Below the pieces are notes generated by a model that saw nothing but the letters and a program-made list of their open reading frames with translations, did no database searches and was not told the DNA's origin. From Notospermus geniculatus (taxonomy: Eukaryota; Nemertea; Pilidiophora; Heteronemertea; Lineidae): a stretch of DNA of 64,000 bases. Below are positions 37,001 through 49,000 of this stretch, one piece after another. The position numbers were made by a program, and so were the translations under genes. The stretch lies in contig NMRB01001603.1 in NCBI GenBank assembly GCA_002633025.1, positions 29,511-93,510 of the forward strand. Reading direction: 5' to 3'. The number at the start of each line of letters is the position of its first letter. The first letter of the stretch is position 1.

Positions 37001-40000
37001 TGACCTGAAAAAGTGCACAGCATTAATAGATCATGGACTTTTTCATTCAATTCATTATGAAACAGTGCCATCTCATGATCTACTAGTATTTCATTCATCG
37101 CAGAGTCGGGAGGTAGGCCTACTTTGGAATCTTGAGTACCGGTAAAGCCAGGCGTACATCGCACTTGCGACTGGAAGCAACTGATCTGATCAGTCACTGG
37201 CGATGTACGCGCTGTGCGCACATCACAAATTCAGTAACTAGGAGGATCCAATCAGTCCTCATGTCCTGACTGCGTACATCGCAGCTGCGACTGGCAGCAA
37301 CACAAGTAACATACGGGGCTTTGAGCTTCGACGAGACTAGGTTTCATTCAGAAAACTGGGACTGGTCAATCGCAAGCCTGAGTACATCACAGCGACTGAA
37401 CAAAATTGGGTATAACTAGTCGCTAGAAAGTTGAACATGTGCAACTAGCGGCGACTGGTAAAATCTCTGTTCCAGCGAGTAGCAAGGGTGCGTACATCGA
37501 CCGTTTCTGGTGACTGATCAGTCGCCTCCGGTTCCAGCTAGATCCTCCCAGTCGCACAGTAGCTCAGTGGCGACTAGCTGTCTCCAGTCTCAAGTGTGAT
37601 GTACGCTGGCCTTTACGCGCACAACTACAGGAATTGTTTGTGAAGAAAGAAATATTGGCCTTTAAATTAGAAAAGAGATGCCTACCTGTGTTGTAGCTGC
37701 ATTAAATTCAATGCCCAGCACACAGCATATTCCGAGTCCTGCTGCCACCGAGAGTGCGACGAGGACGACGCCGGCCATGCCGATTCCACTTTGTGAAGAC
37801 ACGGGATCAGTCCATCGCAGTAGGGAAATGCACGCGTAGACGAGCTGAAAAGGGTAAGCATCTAGAGTAAGAGAAATCTTTGAATATGATTTTGAATGCA
37901 GAGGCTTGTTCTTTTTGCAACCAGTTTTCATTAATGACACACTATAGTCCGTTCCGTTGAAGAATTTGTGGAACCGAATATTCCATACGGCAAACGATCT
38001 CAACAACATCCCTAACATCCACTCTCCTTCTGCCTTTCCATCAGGTTGAACGAAATTCTGCCTCCACAAAATAAAAAAAAATAGCAACAAAATACATAGG
38101 CACAGACACAACACCACCAACAATGATACCTGCATGTTCTATACAAAAGTCACGGTAATTTGCATTATAATTCAGTTTACCTAAAAAGTGTAACGCGACT
38201 CCACTTTTTGGGAAGTCAATTACGGTTGCTCAAGCCACAACATTCTTCAAATATTCATAGACCTCTTCAAATTACCTGGCACATGCACTTTTGAGGAGCA
38301 TTGTTGATGCAGTCAGGGGAAGGAAGCACCAGAGAAAAATCCTGACTATAGTTGACCTAAGTCGGCAAACTGCTGAGGATGCATCAAAACTCAAGATCAG
38401 ATTAATTAGATAAGACTTCAAACAAGAGGTCACAGACGCAGTGAAAAATCGCGACTGATAATTCTGTAGTACATCATGACCTGGCGAGGTCGGAATAATC
38501 AGGACAGACCTACAGGCACTACACTAGTTGGGATATGGTAACTTACCATGAGAACATATCCGAGAACAACTCGCACAGGACTGACTTTGGAGAAGTCCTT
38601 GATGATGTCATAGAGAGATGTCTGGGAGAAGGCGTACACATTGTCGTGTTCGGGGTCCTTCGTCTCATTCATCACTTTGTCAACAATCTGAATTGAAAAG
38701 AGAGACACCAGTTAGAATCGATAATGAGACTGAAGCTGGTTTACACTTTGGTCGCACAATGTCGCTGTGAGTTGGTTTACACCAGTCACTTCGCTGGCTG
38801 TTCCCTTCCATGTCGGGCAATATCACTTTGCGATGGTTGCTGACAGCGAGTGATGCCGCTCGATGGAAGTGTAAATTTGCCTCAACACATTCATTCTTGT
38901 TGCCCTTCAACACGAAGTTGCGATGTGGTTAATGAATAGATGATGACATCGTTATCATGACAACTAGAGTACCGAACAAAAATCCCAACACATACAAAGT
39001 AATATAGAGCTTGTGCAGTGGGTAATTATGACGTCACTTTTGACCAGCGGTCCACCATGCTGACGTCGACGACAAAGTGCGCCACATGTAGATCGTGTCA
39101 TGGTTGAAGATGCACACACTCCACTTGCGCTGACGACAAAGTGCACCATGTGGGTCACCGACGACGTTTGACGTCAATTTGACTGTCAGTATGGCGGATT
39201 TTTCCGTGATGACGTCATCTGCACAAGTTCTATAGAAATGTTGAATTGAGAGCAGTGCAGGTGAAAACCGGAATACATGGAGAAAACCTGTTCTATCAAA
39301 TTGAGTTCCCCCAATTATACAGTAGAACTCGCGTAACTCGGCACCTTCGGGACTGGGAATTTTTTGACGACTTACAAGAAGGACGAGTAAAGATAACTCG
39401 TCATGCTGACGACTTGCATGTAACTCGTCAAAATGGCAACTTGCAGTCTAACTCATCAGTGACGACTTGATGTCTGTGCTGGGAAATCCTGGTTTCCCTG
39501 CATTGTACATGTGCACGTACGTCTATACATCATCTTTGATCTGTGTGGGCTGCAGAAACAAGCGTGCAGCAATGAGTACGGTACTGTCGAGATAACGTCG
39601 TCTGTCAAGGGATACCATGTATTTCACATCAGGCCATCAGTTGGGGAAACTTTGATAGTTCAGTGTGGGGAAGGACTATATTGTTTCCCTAACACAATAA
39701 GTGCATCAAAACTGGACCGGACTCAAGTCGGGAGGGTTCAAGGAAACCTGTGTGGCGCTCAGCTGTGAGGTATGAGCTAAACAGCCACCAAAATGCAAGC
39801 ATATCAACCACTGTGTTTATGATCTCTGCCAGTTCCTGCATATCCAAGGAAAATTTAATTATAGTGTGAGCTAGACTTCAAAGCTTGGCCGAAAAACCTC
39901 CTCGAGTGTTGTAGAAAGTGATAGAAGACAGGAAAGTGTGATCTCTCCCAGAAACCCATCTCTCCGGTTCCCACGGAAACACAACACAACAAGTTTGAAT

Positions 40001-43000
40001 GAAACAATTTGACAGGATGCATAAGAAGCAGTTGAACAGGAGGTCCAGTAAAAAATCCTGTAGCTAACTGCGAACATGAAATAGTAATGGGTTTCTTAGG
40101 TGAAAGACATGGCTTCCTACCGGATTTGAACCTGCGGACCCTTGCATTAGGCATCAATCCCCAGCACGCCTTAACCACTAGGCCAAATCCCCATCTTCAA
40201 AGCTATCTTTGTAGCTAACTGCGAGGTTGAGAAACAGACCCACTACATCAGCAAAGTAAAGCAACATTATGACTGTAGTTTGGGAGTGAAATGGACTGTC
40301 AGGGGTGACATCTACATCTTACACAACTGATGTTGTGGGTTCAGCTCCCAAAGGGAGTTTGACAGCATTCGTTCTCATGGATCCAATGTTGGATCCAACA
40401 TTCACATTGATCCAACAATTACATTGATCCAACGCTTGCATGGATCCTATCTCCACATGGATCCAATGTTCACATGGATCCAACATTCATGTGGATCCAA
40501 TGTTCACATTGATCCAATGCTCACATTGATCCAATGTTCATGTTGATCCAATGTTCATGTTCATCCAATGTTCATGTTCATCCAATGTTCATGTTAATCC
40601 GATGTTCACATTGATCCAATGTTCACACACATGGATCCAATGTTCACATAGATCCATGAGTGTTCACACGGATCCAATGTTCATGTGGATCCAATGTTCA
40701 CATAATGTTCACATGGATCCAACGTTCCCTTGGATCAAATCATATGTTAGCATCAAGACATCCCTGATGATAGGAACAAATGAGGTGTGTATTAAATTTT
40801 TGCGTTCATCCACTTTGGTTTACCACACAGCCCAAAGAATGTTCTACAGTCATCAAAGTCATTGTGACATCAATTTCCCTCCTCACAAGTAGACTATGAA
40901 ACTCTTTTTTTTTTCCGAAATACCACAGGAGTTCAGACAAGCTCCTTATTTTCCCAGGCAGGCTCAAGTTACAGCAAGATGTCAGGTTTGAGACAAATTG
41001 TCATGTTTCTAGGAATGTGCAAATTTGCCTTCCATGCTGACAAAAGTAAAAGACATAACATGGAGAACCTGTTAGCTTCACAAAAGACAGGAACAAAAGC
41101 ATAAAAACTTGAAAAGATCTCCCATGGTCCCAGGAAACTGCGAGATTAGCCAGTCCGTAGGTGACACCCACCACCCACCGAGATTGCACCGAATGACCCC
41201 AACTTCAAGCATCTGGACGAAACTCAGTAAAAACATAAAAATGTTGGTAAAATACTTTGTTGGTTTTTGGTACGGTGTTAGTGTGTTTTATAATGGACAT
41301 CAAGCCATAAAGTCAGAATGTGAATTCATCTCAATCTTGTGAAGGTCTGAAGTGCTGCTCCTCAATGACAGTGTGTGCTTATCCTGTATTAAACATTTCA
41401 CATTCCAATATGTCAAGTGTAGTTGGAAAAAACACCTAAAGCAAGTCGAAGAAGAACACCATCGCCACAACATCCAAAAAATATTTTAATCCACGGTAGA
41501 GATGAAAACAGCAGGAAAGATTTAGTCTCGGTTTCGAGCAAGAAACACACCACAGGCCAAGTAACTTTGTTATAAACAACATCGATGACAAAAAAATATC
41601 GACTGCGGTAGGCAGATTTACCGAATTTACATCAGACAGGATACAATCTTCTGATGTAAACTGCGATATCGCAACCTAACATTAGACGTGTGTACATTTG
41701 CAGTATAAACGCTGACCTGAAAAAGTGCACAGCATTAATAGATCATGGACTTTTTCATTCAATTCATTATGAAACAGTGCCATCTCATGATCTGTTTCAT
41801 TCATCACAGAGTTGGGAGGTAGGCCTGCTTTGGAATCTTGAGTACCGGTAAAGCCAGGCGTACATCGCACTTGCGACTGGAAGCAACTGATCTGATCAGT
41901 CGCTGGCAATGTACACGCTCGCAATTCATCAACTCAGTAGGATCCAGTCAGTCGTCATGTCCTGACCGCGTACATCGCACTTGCGACTGGCAGCAATGCA
42001 GGTAATCTCCTGGGCTTTGAGCTGCGACGAGACTATGTTTCGTTCAGAAAACTGGCACTGGTCGGTCGCAAGCCCGCATACGTCGCAGCGACCGAACAAA
42101 ACTGGGTACAACTAAAATAGTCGCTAGAAAGTTGAACATGTGCAACTCGCGGCGACTGGCAAAATCTCAGTTCCAGCGAGTCGCAAGGGTGCGTACATCG
42201 ACCGTTTCTGGTGACTGATCAGTCGCCTCCAGTTCCAGCTAGATCCTCCCAGTCGCACAGTAGCTCAGTGGCGACTAGCTGTCTCCAGTCTCAAGTGTGA
42301 TGTACGCTGGCCTTTATGCACACAACTACAGGAACTGTTTGTGAAGCAAGAAATGTTGGCCTTTAAAGTAGAAAAGAGATGCCTACCTGTGTTGTAGCTG
42401 CATTAAATTCAATGCCAAGAACACAGCATATTCCGAGTCCTGCTGCCACCGAGAGTGCGACGAGGACAACGCCGGCCATGCCGATTCCACTTTGTGAAGA
42501 CACGGGATCAGTCCATCGCAGTAGGGAAATGCACGCGTAGACGAGCTGAAAAGGGTAAGCATCTAGAGTAAGAGACATCTTTGAATAAGATTTTGAATGC
42601 AGAGGCATGTTCTTTTTGCCTTCCAGTTTTCATTAATGAAACTCTATAGTCCGTTCCGTTGAAGAATTTGTGGAACCGAATATTCCAAAAGGCAAACGAT
42701 CTCGACAACATCCTAACATTCACACTCTCCTTCTGACTTTCCATCAAGTTGAACGAAATTCTGCCTCCACGAAATAAAAAAAATAGCAACAAAATACATA
42801 GGCACAGACACAACACCACCAACAATGATACCTGCATATTCTATACAAAAGTCACGGTAATTTGCATTATAATTCAGTTTACCTAAAAAGTGTAACGCGA
42901 CTCCACTTTTTGGGAAGTCAATTATGGTTGCTCAAGCCACAACATTCTTCAAATATTCATAGACCTCTTCAAATTACCTGGCACATGTACTTTTGAGGAG

Positions 43001-46000
43001 CATTGTTGATGCAGTCAGGGGAAGGAGCCACGAGAGAAAATTCCTGACTACAGTTGACTTAGTCGGCAAACTGCTGAGGATGCATCAAAACTCAAGATCA
43101 GATTAGTTAGATAAGACTTCAAACAAGAGGTCACAGACGCAGTGAAAAATCGCGACTGATAATTCTGTAGTACATCATGACCTGGCGAGGTCGGAATAAT
43201 CAGGACAGACCTACAGGCACTACACTAGTTGGGATATGGTAACTTACCATGAGAACATATCCGAGAACAACTCGCACAGGACTGACTTTGGAGAAGTCCT
43301 TGATGATGTCATAGAGAGATGTCTGGGAGAAGGCGTACACATTATCGTGTTCTGGGTCCTTCGTCTCATTCATCACTTTGTCAACAATCTGAATTGAAAA
43401 GAGAGACACCAGTTAGAATCGATAATGAGACTGAAGCTGGTTTACACTTTGGTCGCACAATGTCGCTGTGAGTTGGTTTACACCAGTCACTTCACTGGCT
43501 GTTACCTTCCATGTCAGGCAATACCGCTTGGCGATTGTTGCTGACAGCGAGTGACGCCGCTCGATGGAAGTGTAAATTTGCCTTAACACATTCATTCTTG
43601 TTGCCCTTCAACACGAAGTTGCGATGTGGTTAATGAATAGATGATGACATCGTTATCATGACAACTAGAGTACCGAACAAAAATCCCAACACATACAAAG
43701 TAATATAGAGCTTGTGCAGTGGGTAATTATGACATCGCTTTTGGCCGGTGGTCCACCATGCCAACGTCGATGACAAAGTGCACTATGTAGATCGTGTCAT
43801 GATTGAAGATGCACACACTCCACTTGCGCTGACAACAAAGTGCACCACATGGGTCGCCGACGTCATTTGACGTCAATTTGACTGTCAGTATGGCGGATTT
43901 TTCCGTGATGACATCATCTGCACAAGTTCTATAGAAATGTTGAATTGAGAGCAGTGCAGGTGAAAACCGGAATACATGGAGAAAACCTGTTCTATCAAAT
44001 TGAGTTCTCCCAATTCTATACCGGTACATGAAGAACCGGTCTGACCAGGAACCATATCCAGAACTCAGAGGGGACATGTACTGATGAGTTGGTAGCTGAT
44101 CTTGTTCAGGCAAACAACACCGGGTGGTAAAAAACATTTCACCACAGCAGACGATAGCAACATTTCAATCAACAGGAACATTACTTAAAAACACGCCCTT
44201 TCATCCAGGAAGCAAAAGAAGATTACATTTTTAACATGCTAAAATAACATATCATCATTGGGTATAAGGTGAAACAGGATTGACAGGAACCCCCTTGAAT
44301 GAGTACAAAACCGGGGTATGAATCTCTTGGATGTTTGGGATACCATGAGACTCCACACAGAGCATACCTGTATTTTAGTATTCACACAGACTAAACATAT
44401 TCTAGCCGAAGTTCAACATGAAATCACTTCCACGGAAAGAAAGATTGTGACTACGAAGGTTGGTTCCATTATAACCCATCGAGTGGGCCAAAAATATCAA
44501 AGAAATTAAAAAAAGTTAAAGTTTGGGTTAAAAGTCTGATATCAACAACGGTAGCTGTCATCCGACTTTACACTTTAACCCCAGTCTATCCTGAAACCTT
44601 TCAGTAGAACTCAGATGAGCTGCTCATTCAGCGCTACATATCCAAGCATTTCCAACTGGTACCCATACACCTGGGTGGAGGGGAGAGGCCAGTGAGGCAA
44701 AGAGACTTGCCCAAAGTCTCACAACACAGTGGGATTCGAACCCGGGACCCTCTGACTGCTAGTCGGAGACCCAGAATATCCTATGGGAAATTGAACTGGC
44801 TTCCTTCAAATTATTTTACATATTTTACTCAAAAGTATGATTGTAGAACTGGACCAGAGGACCCAAACACCAAGTTTCACATCACCAACAATTGAAACAG
44901 AGGTTACCCAACAACTTGTCCCCCTAACCTACTCAAAGATCGACATGAAATTAAAACGTACAAGTCGCTCAGGGTGGCACTCAGTACGTGAGTGAAGTTT
45001 TACAACGATTTGAACTTACCTCTGAGAATTCCCTCTGCCATGCTTCGAGTATCTGCTTGGCCTTGTCCTGTGTCCATTTGATGTTGTGTACTTTATACCG
45101 ATCTCTGTAGTACTCATACATTTCTCGCTCCCCCATCAACTGTATGATGCTCTGTAGTGCCTCCACTCTGCAATTACAACGATTACGCAGGATTAAAAGA
45201 GCCCAAGTGATTGGGAGGTCAGAGGCCAAGCCATCGCAAGAGACAATCTCTTCTAATACCACAACCATTCCCACTGAGAAACCTAAGCGCACGTATTCTA
45301 GAAGCCTCCTAACTCTAAGGTTCACTTTAAGCTTTTGTATTCTGCTCTGCAAACAATAGCTAAAGGTAAACCTTTAGCTATTGTCTACTATCTACACCAT
45401 CAACATTTCCAAAACATCCAGCTGCAACATTTCCAAAACACCGTTGTTTTCGGTTAGTTGCACAGTGTGGACTGGACCTGCAACTTTGCAAAACAATTTG
45501 AAAACATGTTTTGATAATGTTGCAGAGTGCAGACCAACCCCAAAACAAGCCGCAACATTTCCAAAACAGTTTTCAAAATGTTTTGCCGCAGAAATGTTTT
45601 GAAAATGTTGATGGTGTAGACAGGCCTTTAGAGTTAAGGAAACTTCTGGAATAGGGTTGAACGTTTGCATCCCTTATACCGGTACATAAACACAATGCTT
45701 TCTATCCCAAAATCTACAGATGGCCTAAAATCCATGAAATTCCCTTACTTGATTATGTGGCCTGTCCTGTTCTTCTCAATCCCTCCGACGATAAGGTCTT
45801 CATTCCATCGTAAATACTTGGAGGCGAACCCTGTACACCCATTTGTTAACTCTCCACCAAAATCAGGGACCTGCCGAGAGAAGATTTCAGTTATCACACA
45901 ATTCAAAGGAAAAGGCAAAGTGCATTTCGAATCATGTTATTCCCGGCTGGAGGACCAGTGCCTGTGTTTTGTGCCTGACTAGGAAGTTAACTTGGGTTAC

Positions 46001-49000
46001 ACTTTGTTTAATCAGAGGCACACTCTTTAACCCAACAGAGCTGCCTATTTTTTGGCACTTTCCTTTTGTGGCTTTCACCGCCCTGAACCGCCACGAAATG
46101 CCACTGCATTGAGCTGAATAGAGAACAGTATAATGAGTCAAGGTGGTTTATGGCGGTATNGGAATTTTTGTCAAAAAGTGGGCGTGGTCTTCTAGGCGGC
46201 TCACAGCAGGGCGGTTAAGGGCGGCATGGGTCTATTGGGTTAAGGAAGGAGAGTTCAAGTCAAGGTGACGGACAGCGGGTGGAGTTTCCTTACCTGCTTT
46301 GTTTGAAAATTGGGCGCTGTTGCTGGGCACATCACATCATGTGGATCAATGCACGGCTTCTCCTGATACGCACTACCAATACCCGCCTGAAATTCAGCAA
46401 TTTTTTCAGTATCAAACTTTAAAGTCCATAAGGCTGAGAGTTGGCATGTTGGCATGTGGGCATAGCACCACACACCAGGGGTGGATCTAAGAAAGGCAAC
46501 CCCTGGCATGCATACCTTTCTTTGAAATTGACTGTGCAATTTTCAATTAAAACAGATGGGGAGCTGGATGCCCCCCTTTCGCCAATTCCTGGATCTACCC
46601 AGCACACTCAGAAATGGAAGAGGGATAACTGGGATAACTTTGCATGAAACAACAAACACAGTCAAGAGAGGACTTCAAAAGTTCACATAATTTGGTATCA
46701 TTTGCATCTATCAGACAATTCCGCATTTCTCTACTTACTTTATTCACTAATTCCTCAAACTGACCAAAAGGAAAGTTGTAGTTTTTTAAACTGGCCAATA
46801 ACTTCATGGGATTTAAGTTGGTCCACCAGATCTGTCCATAGTGCCCCCTGAAAAGACAAGATAGTGATGAAGTCACGTTATTATGAGAACTAGAATGACC
46901 AAGTTCCCCAAAGAAAAGGACGGCCCTGAAAAGAGGATCCCAAGAAGAAGATGTCCTTGAAAAGAACCCCACATTCAGTCTGCCCAAAGGAGATGACCTT
47001 GACAATAGGTGCCCAAAAGTGTCTCCAAAGGATAGGGTTACCTTTGGAAGAGAAGCCCCCCAGTGTCCCCAAAGGAGAAGATGACCCTGAGAAGAGCAGC
47101 GACAAAGTGTCCCCAAAGGAGAAGATGCCCCTCACAAGAAGAGCCCCAGAGGAGACGATGACCTCAACGAAAAGAGCACGGAAGTGTCCCCAACAGAGAA
47201 GATGACCTTGGCAAACGGCACCCCCAATCATGTCCCCAAAGGAGAAGATGGCCCTGACAAGAAGAATACCCATGTGTCCCCAAGAAGGAGACGACCTTGA
47301 CAAGAGGAGCACCAATGTGTCCCAAAGGAGAGATGACCTTGGCAAGAAGAGGGAGAAGATGACCTTGACAAGAGCTGCCCCAATGTGTCCCCAAAGGAGA
47401 AGATGACCTTGACAAGGATAATTGGTGATTTTGATTTCTACATTAGAGGTGATGGGAATTTTTGCCAAAAAGTGGGTGTGGTCTTCTAGGCGGCTCATGG
47501 CAGGGTGGTTTAGGGCGGCATGGGGTCTATTGGGTTAAGGAAGGAGAGTTCAAGTCAAGTTTCGTTACCTGCTTTGTTTGAAAATTGGGCGCTGTTGCTG
47601 GGCACATCACATCATGTGGATCAATGCACGGCTTCTCCTGATACGCACTACCAATACCCGCCTGAAATTCAGCAATTTTTTCAGTATCAAACTTTAAAGT
47701 GCATAAGACTGAGAGCTGGCATGTGGGCAGAGCACCATGCACCAGGGGTGGATCTAAGAAAGGCAACCCCTGGCATGCATACCTTTCTTTGAAATTGACT
47801 GTGCAATTTTTAATTTAAACAGATGGGGAGAAGGATGGGCCCCCCATCGTTCATCAATTCCTAGATTTGCCCAGCATGTTCACACTCAGAAATGGAAGAA
47901 ATTGTTGAAAAGTACGATTCATTTGAACAGAAATGTGTCTCATTCAAGTGTGATGAAAATAAGTAACTGGGATAACTTTGTGTGAAACAACAAACACAGA
48001 GGACTTCAAAAGTTTACATAATTTGCTATCATTTGCATCTAACAGACAATTCCGCATTTCTCTACTTACTTTATTCACTAATTCCTCAAACTGACCAAAA
48101 GGAAAGTTGTAGTTTTTTAAACTGGCCAATAACTTCATGGGATTTAAGTTGGTCCACCAGATCTGTCCATAGTGCCCCCTGTAAAGACAATACAGAGACA
48201 AAGTTATTATCAGAACTAGAATGACCAAAGTTCCCCAAAGAAGAGGACGGCCCTGACAAGAGGATCCCAAAGGAAAAGATGTCCTTGAAAAGGAGCCCAC
48301 ATTCAGTCTGCGCAAAGGAGATCACCTTGACAATAGGAGCCCAAAAGTGTCTCCAAAGGATAGGGTTACCTTTGGAAGAGAAGCCCCCAGTGTCCTCAAA
48401 GGAGAAGATGGCCCTCACAAGAAGAGCCCCAGAGGAGACGATGATCTTAACAAAAAGATCAGCCCAGAAGTGTCCCCAACAGAAAAGACGACCTCGGCAA
48501 GCGGCACCCCAATGTGTCCCCAAAGGAGATGACCTTGACAAGAAGAACACCAATGTGTCCCCAAAGAAGATGACCTTGACAAGAAAAATACTAATGTGTC
48601 CCCAAAGAAGAAGATGACCTTGACAAGAAGAACACCAATGCATCCCCAAAGATGACCTTGACAAGAAGAATACTAATGTGTCCCCAAAGAAGAAGATGAC
48701 CTTGACAAGAAGAACACCAATGCGTCCCCAAAGAAGATGACCTTGACAAGAAGAATACTAATGTGTCCCCAAAGAAGAAGATGAGCTTGGAAAGAAGAGC
48801 TCCAAAGGAGAAACTGGCCACGACAAAAGTGGCTTCAAAGGAGAAAGCGACCTTGACAAGATGAACACGAAAAGCGTCCCCAAAGGAGAAGATGACCTTG
48901 ACCAGAGGAGCTCCAAAAGTGTCCCCAAAGATGAAGATGACCTTGAAAAGAGGAGCCCTTTTGGGCCATAATGATCTGCCGTTGAAATGCATCACTGGAG

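Larger units (their letters stand above)
35203..39317. repeat. Large tandem duplication with exons 9-10, left copy
   Basis: It is collinear with 39773-44025 over about 4.1 kb, including a 17-bp minisatellite, a fold-back element (37143-37615) and both exons. Substitutions and small indels are scattered; exon changes are silent. Confidence 0.95.
39773..44025. repeat. Large tandem duplication with exons 9-10, right copy
   Basis: Partner of 35203-39317, separated from it by about 455 bp of unique sequence with no N. It carries a private SINE (40074-40209) with a 15-bp target-site duplication. Confidence 0.95.
46161..47440. repeat. Duplicated exon 6 block, left copy
   Basis: It aligns to 47452-48960: exon 6b, exon 6a and a minisatellite in the same order. 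The minisatellite is shorter here (about 510 bp against about 720 bp). Confidence 0.93.
47452..48960. repeat. Duplicated exon 6 block, right copy
   Basis: Partner of 46161-47440. The two blocks are adjacent head to tail. Confidence 0.93.

Noticed and set aside
46890-47498. Long minus-strand open frames (up to 202 codons) over 46.9-47.5 kb and 48.1-49.1 kb
   Set aside because: They are created by the roughly 40-bp minisatellite and overlap real exon 6a only partly. Both strands are open, as expected for a repeat.
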